A stretch of 64,000 bases of DNA, taken from NCBI GenBank assembly GCA_021737145.1, contig JAIPEN010000006.1, forward strand, positions 124,001 to 188,000, in the 5' to 3' direction. The position numbers and the translations under genes are program-made. Source of the stretch: Desulfarculaceae bacterium (GTDB lineage: Bacteria > Desulfobacterota > Desulfarculia > Desulfarculales > Desulfarculaceae). Of this stretch, positions 58,196 through 64,000 are shown piece after piece (the stretch's first letter is position 1; the number at the start of each line of letters is the position of its first letter). The notes beneath the pieces were generated by a model. That model saw nothing but the letters and a program-made list of their open reading frames with translations. It had not been told where the DNA came from and made no database searches.

Positions 58196-60196
58196 ATGAG
58201 CGACAAGGACCTGGAGCAACTGTCCATCAACACCATCCGCTTGCTGGCCGCCGACATGGTGGAAGGGGCCAACAGCGGCCATCCCGGCATGCCTCTGGGC
58301 GCGGCTCCCATGGCCTATGTGCTGTGGTCGCGCTTCATGCACTACAACCCCTCGGACCCCGAGTGGAGCAACCGGGACCGCTTTGTGCTCAGCGCGGGGC
58401 ACGGCTCGGCCCTGCTCTACGCCATGCTCCACCTGACCGGCTACGACCTCTCCGTGCAGGACCTGAAGGACTTCCGCCAGTGGGGCTCCAAGACCCCGGG
58501 GCACCCGGAATACGGCGTGGCTCCCGGCGTGGAGGCCACCACCGGTCCCCTGGGGCAGGGATTCGGCATGGGGGTGGGCATGGCCCTGGCCGAGCGCTTT
58601 TTGTCCCAGGAGTTCAACCGCGACGGCTTCCCGGTGGTGGACCACTACACCTACGCCATTGTCAGCGATGGCGACCTCATGGAGGGCGTGGCCAGCGAGG
58701 CGGCCTCCCTGGCCGGCACCCTGGGACTGGGCAAACTCATCTATCTCTATGACGACAACCACATCTCCATCGAGGGCGGCACTGAGCTGACTTTCAGCGA
58801 GGACCGCATGGCCCGCTTCGCGGCCTACGGCTGGCACACCCAGAGCGTGGCCGACGGCAACGACGTGGAGGCCATGGCCGCGGCGGTGGAGGCGGCCAAG
58901 GCCGAGACCGGGCGGCCCTCCATCATCGCCGTCCGCACCGAGATCGGCTTCGGCAGCCCCAAGGTGAACACCTCGGGGGTGCACGGCGAGCCCCTGGGGG
59001 CCGAGGCCATGGAGGCCACCCGCAAGAACCTCAACTGCCCCACGGACGCCTTCTGCCTGCCCGATGGGGTGAAAGATCACTTCCACCAGTGCCAGAAGCG
59101 CGGGGTCAAGGCCCAGGGAGAGTGGCAGAAGATGTTCGCCCGCTACTCGGACCAGCACCCCGAGCTGGCCCGCCGCTTCCAGGACCAGCTGGGCGGCATC
59201 CTGCCCAAGGGCTGGGACAGCGAGGTGCCGGTGTTCGAGGCCGGCGAGAAGATCGCCACCCGGGCCGCATCGGGCAAGGTGCTCAACGCCCTGGCCCTCA
59301 AGGTGCCCAACCTGGTGGGCGGCTCGGCCGACCTGGCCCCCTCCACCAAGACCATCATCGCGAACAGCCCGGACATGCGGCCCGATCAGGAGCCCGGCGG
59401 GCGCAACATCCACTTCGGGGTGCGCGAGCTGGGCATGGGCACGGTGGTCAACGGCATGGCCCTGCACGGCGGAGTGATCCCCTACGGGGCCACCTTCTTC
59501 GTGTTCAGCGACTACATGCGCCCGGCCCTGAGGCTCTCGGCCATCATGGGCTGCCAAAGCATCTGGATCTTCACCCACGACAGCATCGGGGTGGGCGAGG
59601 ACGGGCCCACCCACCAGCCGGTGGAGCACCTGATGTCGCTCAGGATCATGCCCGGCTTCACCCTGCTGCGCCCGGCCGAGGGCAACGAGACCGCTGCCGC
59701 CTGGAAGGTGGCCCTGGAGCACAAGCACGGCCCGGTGGCCCTGGTGCTCACCCGCCAAAAGCTGCCCTGCCTGGACCCGGCCACTTACCCCGTGGCCAAG
59801 GGCGTGGCCAAGGGGGCCTACGTGCTCTCCGATTGCCAGGGCGAGCCGGACTTGCTGCTGCTGGCCACCGGCTCGGAGGTGACCCTGGCCCTGGCCGCCC
59901 AGGAGGAGCTGGCCAAAAAGGACGTGGCGGCCAGGGTGGTGTCCATGCCCTCCTGGGAGCTGTTCGCGGCCCAGGACAAGGAATACCGCGACAAGGTGCT
60001 GCCGCCCAAGATCAAGGCCCGCCTGGCCATCGAGGCCGGCGCGGTGCTGGGCTGGGAGCGCTACGTGGGCCTGGACGGCGCGGTGATCGGTTTGGAGCGC
60101 TTCGGCGAGAGCGCCCCCGGTCCGGTGGTCATGGACAAGCTGGGCTTCAACCTGGACAACGTGGTCAAGAGCGCGCTCAAGCTGCTCAAGGGCTAG
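58196..60196 (+). CDS. tkt: Transketolase
   Basis: This 666-residue protein is near the usual length. Diagnostic segments are [50 protein letters not shown] and the thiamine-diphosphate motif [23 protein letters not shown], present as [29 protein letters not shown] and [11 protein letters not shown]-like region [16 protein letters not shown] follow. It exchanges C2 units in the non-oxidative pentose phosphate pathway. ATG 58196 follows GGGAGAGG. It leads a pentose-phosphate set with zwf and pgl. Confidence 0.97.
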   Translation: MSDKDLEQLSINTIRLLAADMVEGANSGHPGMPLGAAPMAYVLWSRFMHYNPSDPEWSNRDRFVLSAGHGSALLYAMLHLTGYDLSVQDLKDFRQWGSKTPGHPEYGVAPGVEATTGPLGQGFGMGVGMALAERFLSQEFNRDGFPVVDHYTYAIVSDGDLMEGVASEAASLAGTLGLGKLIYLYDDNHISIEGGTELTFSEDRMARFAAYGWHTQSVADGNDVEAMAAAVEAAKAETGRPSIIAVRTEIGFGSPKVNTSGVHGEPLGAEAMEATRKNLNCPTDAFCLPDGVKDHFHQCQKRGVKAQGEWQKMFARYSDQHPELARRFQDQLGGILPKGWDSEVPVFEAGEKIATRAASGKVLNALALKVPNLVGGSADLAPSTKTIIANSPDMRPDQEPGGRNIHFGVRELGMGTVVNGMALHGGVIPYGATFFVFSDYMRPALRLSAIMGCQSIWIFTHDSIGVGEDGPTHQPVEHLMSLRIMPGFTLLRPAEGNETAAAWKVALEHKHGPVALVLTRQKLPCLDPATYPVAKGVAKGAYVLSDCQGEPDLLLLATGSEVTLALAAQEELAKKDVAARVVSMPSWELFAAQDKEYRDKVLPPKIKARLAIEAGAVLGWERYVGLDGAVIGLERFGESAPGPVVMDKLGFNLDNVVKSALKLLKG

Positions 60197-60218
60197 CTCC
60201 CTCGCATAACAAAATCCG

Positions 60219-60254
60219 AGGCCCGGGCGGCGACACGGCTGTCCGGGCCTTTTT
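60219..60254 (+). terminator. Terminator after transketolase
   Basis: AGGCCCGG (60219-60226) pairs with CCGGGCCT (60243-60250) and is followed by TTTT. It lies 23 bases after the stop, so tkt is probably transcribed apart from zwf. Confidence 0.7.
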
Positions 60255-60332
60255 GCGCACGCGCCTGCCCAAGCCATGCCCGATCCTTTACAATAGGAAT
60301 CGTTGGTGATCAGCCTGAAAAGGGGAGGGACC

Positions 60333-61865
60333 ATGGCCCAGGACAATGCCCAGCGCGAGGGAAAGCAGGCTCCGGCCTCCCGGCGGCCCGAAGCCTGCGC
60401 TATCGTCATCTTCGGGGCCTCGGGAGACCTGACCGGGCGCAAGCTGGTGCCCGCCCTGTACAACCTGTTCGCCAACCGCATGGCGCCCGAGAGCTTCTAC
60501 ATTTGCGGGGCGGCGCGTAGCGAGCTGAGCGACGAGGAGTTCCGCGCCAAGATGCACGCGGCGGTGGAGCAGTCCGGCGGCGACATGGCCGCGTGGGATG
60601 ATTTCGCGGCCCGGCTGCACTATCAGTCCGTGATCTACGATGACCCCGGGAGCTACCAGGCCCTGGCCGAGCGCCTGGACCGGCTGGACCAGGAGCACGA
60701 GGTGCCGGGCAACCGCATCTTCGAGTGCGCCATCCCGCCCACCCTGTACATGACCGTGGCCCGCATGCTGGCCCAGTCCGGGCTTTCCGGCGAGGAGCGG
60801 GGCTGGCGGCGGCTGGTGGTGGAAAAGCCCTTTGGCTCGGACCTGGCCTCCAGCCAGGAGCTGAACCAGGCCATTTGCCAGGGCTTCGAAGAGCACCAGG
60901 TGTTTCGCATCGACCACTACCTGGCCAAGGAGACGGTGCAGAACATCATGATGTTCCGCTTCGCCAACGCCATCTTCGAGCCGCTTTGGAACCGCAACTA
61001 CATCGAGCAGGTCTCCATCCTCTCGGCCGAGACCCTGGGGGTGGAGCATAGGGCTGGTTATTACGAAAAGGCCGGGGTGCTCCGGGACATGTTCCAGAAC
61101 CACATGATGCAACTTTTGGCTCTGGTGGCGGCCGAGCCGCCCAGCATCTTCGCGGCCGACCGGGTGCGCGACGAGAAGACCAAGCTCTTTCGCAGCCTGC
61201 GGCCCTTTCCCACCGACCAGCTCTACGACTACCTGGTCCTGGCCCAGTATGAGGCCGGCGACCTGGACGGCCGCGAATACCCCGCCTACCGGGCCGAGCC
61301 CGGGGTGGACCCCAGCTCCCTGACCCCCACCTATGCCACCATGAAGGTGTTCGTGGACAACTGGCGCTGGCAGGGGGTGCCCTTTTACATCACCTCCGGC
61401 AAGCGCCTGGCCCAAAAGCTGACCCGCATCGAGATACAGTTCCGCGAGGTGCCCCATTCCCTGTTTCGCCAGGTGCTGGGCGAGGAGATCAAGGCCAACC
61501 GCTTGGTATTGAACATCCAGCCCAACGAGGAGATAACCCTCTACTTCCAGGCCAAGCAGCCCGGGGGCGAGGTGGACCTGCGGACCGTGGGCCTGCACTT
61601 CGAGTATCAGGATGGAGCCGCCCGCCAGGGCCTGGAGGCCTATGAGAAGGCCCTGGCCGACGCCATGCTGGGCGACCAGATGCTCTTTTGGCGCCAGGAC
61701 GGGGTGGATCTGTGCTGGGCCTTTTTGGACCCGGTGCTGGAGGCCTGCGAGTCCTGCGGCGACCGGGCCGACCGTCTGCACCGCTACCGGGCCGGGTCCT
61801 GGGGTCCGCGCGACGCGGCCAAACTGTGGCCCGGTCATCCTCTCAATCATCTGGAGCGCTACTGA
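60333..61865 (+). CDS. zwf: Glucose-6-phosphate 1-dehydrogenase
   Basis: This 510-residue protein has the N-terminal NADP loop IVIFGASGDLTGRKLVPALYN, the active-site block RIDHYLAKETVQNIMMFRFAN with catalytic His/Lys, and YFQAKQPGGEVDLRTVGLHFE. ATG 60333 follows GGGGAGGG. It makes 6-phosphogluconolactone and NADPH. The next gene is the matching lactonase. No 6-phosphogluconate dehydrogenase is in the window. Confidence 0.97.
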   Translation: MAQDNAQREGKQAPASRRPEACAIVIFGASGDLTGRKLVPALYNLFANRMAPESFYICGAARSELSDEEFRAKMHAAVEQSGGDMAAWDDFAARLHYQSVIYDDPGSYQALAERLDRLDQEHEVPGNRIFECAIPPTLYMTVARMLAQSGLSGEERGWRRLVVEKPFGSDLASSQELNQAICQGFEEHQVFRIDHYLAKETVQNIMMFRFANAIFEPLWNRNYIEQVSILSAETLGVEHRAGYYEKAGVLRDMFQNHMMQLLALVAAEPPSIFAADRVRDEKTKLFRSLRPFPTDQLYDYLVLAQYEAGDLDGREYPAYRAEPGVDPSSLTPTYATMKVFVDNWRWQGVPFYITSGKRLAQKLTRIEIQFREVPHSLFRQVLGEEIKANRLVLNIQPNEEITLYFQAKQPGGEVDLRTVGLHFEYQDGAARQGLEAYEKALADAMLGDQMLFWRQDGVDLCWAFLDPVLEACESCGDRADRLHRYRAGSWGPRDAAKLWPGHPLNHLERY

Positions 61866-61867
61866 CC

Positions 61868-62587
61868 GTGTGGTTCGAGGTTTTCGACGACGCAGAGTCC
61901 CTGAGCCGGGCCAGCGCGGCCTTTATCACCCGGGCGGCCCAGGAGGCGGTGGCCGCGCGGGGCCTGTTCACCCTGGTGCTCTCGGGCGGTTCCTCGCCCC
62001 TGGGGGCCTACGGACTCATCGGGGCGGACCCGGCTTTCCCCTGGCCCTCCACCCACCTTTTCTGGGGCGACGAGCGCTGCGTGCCCCCGGACCACGAGGA
62101 GAGCAACCGCCGCGCGGCCCTGGAGTCCCTGGGCCCGCCGGAGCGCCTGCCCCGCGACAACATCCACCCCATGCGCGGCCAGCTCAGCCCCCGCGAGGCT
62201 GCCCAGGACTATGAGTGGCGGCTGCGGGGGTTTTTCGAGGGAGAGGAGCGCCCTCCCTGGGACCTGCTGCTCCTGGGCCTGGGGCCGGACGGCCACACCG
62301 CCAGCCTGTTCCCCGGCGTGCCCGCCCTGGACGAGGCCGAGGCCTGGGTGGCCCCGGTGGACGCGCCCAGTCATATCGGGCCCCATCTGCCCCGGGTCAC
62401 CCTGACCCTGCCGGCCATCAACGCGGCCCGCCGGGTGCTGTTCATCGCGGCCGGGGCCAACAAGCAGCCGGTGGTGGCGGCCATCCGGGCCGACCAGCAG
62501 CGGGCGGCCCAAAACTACCCCGCCGCCCGGGTGCGCCCCAGGGGAGAGATGATCTGGCACCTGGACCGGGCTGCGGCGGGCGATTGA
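61868..62587 (+). CDS. pgl: 6-phosphogluconolactonase (Pgl/DevB)
   Basis: This 239-residue protein starts at GTG 61868, three bases after zwf. It has LVLSGGSSPLGAYGLI, HLFWGDERCVPPDHEESNRRA, LLLLGLGPDGHTASLFPG and TLTLPAINAARRVLFI, the Pgl signature set, with the catalytic His in DGHTAS. It hydrolyses 6-phosphogluconolactone and is translationally coupled to zwf. Confidence 0.96.
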   Translation: MWFEVFDDAESLSRASAAFITRAAQEAVAARGLFTLVLSGGSSPLGAYGLIGADPAFPWPSTHLFWGDERCVPPDHEESNRRAALESLGPPERLPRDNIHPMRGQLSPREAAQDYEWRLRGFFEGEERPPWDLLLLGLGPDGHTASLFPGVPALDEAEAWVAPVDAPSHIGPHLPRVTLTLPAINAARRVLFIAAGANKQPVVAAIRADQQRAAQNYPAARVRPRGEMIWHLDRAAAGD

Positions 62588-62621
62588 TTCCGCCCCGCCG
62601 CTGTGGTCCAATGAGCCTGTC

Positions 62622-63326
62622 ATGTGCGGCCGATTCCAACAGAGCAGCGACCTGGCCACCCTGCAGGATCGGTTCGCCTTTCGCGCCGAGGGGCTGGAGT
62701 TGCGGCCCCGCTGGAACCTGGCCCCCGGCCAGGACGCCCTGGTGGTGCGGCTCGCGGAGGAGGGGCGCCGGGGCTCCCTGCTGCGCTGGGGCCTGGTGCC
62801 CGCCTGGTCCAAGGATGCGGCCACGGGTTACAAGATGATAAACGCCCGCTCCGAGGGCATTGCGGCCAAGCCGGCCTTCCGGGGGCCCTTCAAGCGCTCC
62901 CGCTGCCTGGTGCCGGCTGATGCTTTTTACGAATGGGCCAAGCAAAAAGGCCACAAGCAGCCTTACCGCCTGGCCCTGGCCGATGATGAGCCCTTTGCCC
63001 TGGCCGGGCTGTGGGACCGTTGGCAGGCGCCGGAAGGCCGCGAGCTGGAGAGCTTCACCATCATCACCACCCAGGCCAACCAGCTGGTGAAGCCCATCCA
63101 CGACCGCATGCCGGTGATGCTGGCGCGATCCGACGAGGACGCCTGGCTGGACCCGGCCAGCCCGGCCGAGGCGCTGGAAGGGCTGCTCAAGCCGTATCCG
63201 GCCCAGGCCATGGGTTCGCGGGCGGTGTCGGCGCGCCTCAACTCGCCGGCCAACGAGGGGCCCGAGCTAGTCGAGCCGGTGGCCACCCAAGGGGGCTTGT
63301 TTTCAGAGGAGGGGGATGGCGCATGA
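62622..63326 (+). CDS. SOS-response-associated peptidase (SRAP/YedK family)
   Basis: This 234-residue protein begins MCGRF, with Cys2 as the residue that crosslinks to abasic DNA in YedK/HMCES after Met removal. RWNLAPGQDALVV, LRWGLVPAWSKD, INARSEGIAAKPAFRG, ADAFYEWAKQKG (active Glu) and HDRMPVML (active His) follow. It shields abasic sites in single-stranded DNA. It is followed by the DUF362 gene with an ATGA overlap. Confidence 0.95.
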   Translation: MCGRFQQSSDLATLQDRFAFRAEGLELRPRWNLAPGQDALVVRLAEEGRRGSLLRWGLVPAWSKDAATGYKMINARSEGIAAKPAFRGPFKRSRCLVPADAFYEWAKQKGHKQPYRLALADDEPFALAGLWDRWQAPEGRELESFTIITTQANQLVKPIHDRMPVMLARSDEDAWLDPASPAEALEGLLKPYPAQAMGSRAVSARLNSPANEGPELVEPVATQGGLFSEEGDGA

Positions 63327-64000
63327 AGCACAGGGTGATCATCCGGCGCTGCGAGCGCTACGACCCGGAGCTTATCGCGGGAATCATCGCCGAGGGCATG
63401 CAGGAGCTGGGGGCCAAGCCCAGAGGCCGGGTGTTGGCCAAGCCCAACGTGGTGCTGGCCCACCGCGAGGTGTTTCCCTATGCCTACACCCGGCCCGAGT
63501 TCTTGGAAGGCGCGCTCATGGCCGCCCGAAGGGTGGGCGGGGCGGAGATAGGCGAGCTGGCCGTGGGAGAGCGCTCGGGCATCACCGTGCCCACCCGCTT
63601 CTGCTTTGACCAGGCGGGCTACCCCGGGGTGATCAAGCGCCAAAAGGCCAAGGCCTACTATTTTGACGAGTGCCCCCATGAGCCGGTGCCCTTGCCCGGC
63701 GGCGGGGCCCTGCGAAACCAACTCTATCTGCCCCGGCCGGTGGTGCGGGCCGACTTCCTGCTCAACCTGCCCAAGTTCAAGGCCCATCCCTGGACCCGCA
63801 TGACCCTGAGCCTCAAAAACTTCATCGGCATTCAGGACGACTCCCACCGCCTGCTGGATCACAACACCTTTTTGGAGCACAAGATCGTGGACCTGAACCT
63901 GGCCAGGCGCCAGGACTTCATCGCCATCGACGGCATCGTGGCCGGCCAGAAGATGATGCTCACCCCGGACCCCTATGACCTGGGGGCCATTGTCATGGGC
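63323..64000 (+). CDS. DUF362-family protein, 5' portion (runs off window)
   Basis: ATG 63323 overlaps the SRAP stop. The 226 visible residues begin MKHRVIIRRCERYDPELIAG and contain VLAKPNVVLAHREVFPYAYT, GAEIGELAVGERSG, FLLNLPKFKAHPWTRMTLSLKN and FIAIDGIVAGQK. These are typical of the DUF362 family, which is often found with ferredoxin domains in anaerobes and has no firmly assigned reaction. No ferredoxin motif is seen before the right edge. The start is supported by GGAGGGGG upstream. Confidence 0.88.
   Translation, partial: MKHRVIIRRCERYDPELIAGIIAEGMQELGAKPRGRVLAKPNVVLAHREVFPYAYTRPEFLEGALMAARRVGGAEIGELAVGERSGITVPTRFCFDQAGYPGVIKRQKAKAYYFDECPHEPVPLPGGGALRNQLYLPRPVVRADFLLNLPKFKAHPWTRMTLSLKNFIGIQDDSHRLLDHNTFLEHKIVDLNLARRQDFIAIDGIVAGQKMMLTPDPYDLGAIVMG

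Noticed and set aside
1-64000. Mobile elements, prophage, CRISPR array, rRNA
   Set aside because: No transposase, integrase, phage structural gene, regularly spaced repeat series or rRNA sequence was seen on either strand.

Overview
The window reads as chromosome from a high-GC anaerobic, sulfate-reducing or syntrophic member of the Desulfobacterota, close in flavour to Desulfarculales. This is inferred from gene content: heterodisulfide-reductase (Hdr) and Qmo-type flavo-iron-sulfur proteins, a Wood-Ljungdahl methylene-tetrahydrofolate reductase module, NADH-dehydrogenase-like electron-bifurcation subunits, a molybdopterin sulfur-compound reductase, and sigma-54 regulators with CxxxCP-type PAS domains. 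No prophage, transposase, integrase or CRISPR array was seen. Coding density is high and many start/stop codons overlap as ATGA or TGATG.

Layout. 1-1459 (minus): a large unrecognised protein that runs off the left edge. 1562-1718: tRNA-Ala(GGC) with promoter and terminator, then a decayed alpha/beta-hydrolase tail. 2136-13331 (minus): an eight-gene operon hdrC-hdrB-hdrA-mvhD-metV-metF-QmoA-like-QmoB-like. It resembles the MetFV-HdrABC-MvhD complex described for acetogens, extended by a Qmo-type pair and by a giant 1476-residue HdrA that carries an NAD(P)H-oxidoreductase (GltD-like) insert. 13467-17877 (minus): a signalling operon (c-heme sensor kinase, REC-kinase, UspA, CheY) behind a sigma-54 promoter and three TGTTGC/GCAACA palindromes, next to a PAS-AAA-Fis activator (18112-19452). 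19655-22877: a small unknown, a second PAS-AAA-Fis activator and an iron-sulfur protein. 23182-28645: a sigma-54-promoted NuoE/NuoF/NuoG-like operon ending in an HdrA-MvhD fusion. It looks like the BamGHI+BamEF electron module of class II benzoyl-CoA reductase, but no catalytic subunit is nearby.

28709-31044: an IscU/NifU-like scaffold protein and a class III cyclase. 31045-31578: a 534-base AT-rich non-coding stretch. 31579-38555: a respiratory sulfur-compound reductase island with cytochrome c, molybdopterin subunit, 4Fe-4S subunit, cytochrome b, a triple rhodanese, a rhodanese-thioredoxin fusion with an in-frame TGA best read as selenocysteine, and a TorD-like chaperone on the opposite strand. 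38630-39964: two tandem cytidylate-kinase-like genes. 40326-48117: an eleven-gene Mrp/Mbh-type cation/proton antiporter or membrane-arm operon with three MrpD-like subunits. 48172-53368: a cyclic-nucleotide-binding protein, DUF3096 peptide, corrinoid adenosyltransferase, zinc ribbon, MsrA, and a dCache cyclase plus NMT1/THI5-like binding protein. 53735-57918: a MerR regulator with a membrane/flavoprotein/SCP2 fusion, a redoxin-like protein and a flavodoxin-ferredoxin protein. 58196-62587: transketolase, glucose-6-phosphate dehydrogenase and 6-phosphogluconolactonase. 62622-64000: an SRAP protein and a truncated DUF362 protein.

Together the genes describe energy conservation by flavin-based bifurcation (Hdr/Qmo/MetFV and the Bam-like module), respiratory sulfur-compound reduction with rhodanese sulfur handling, and ion-gradient exchange through the Mrp cluster, with sigma-54 and cyclic-nucleotide signalling on top.
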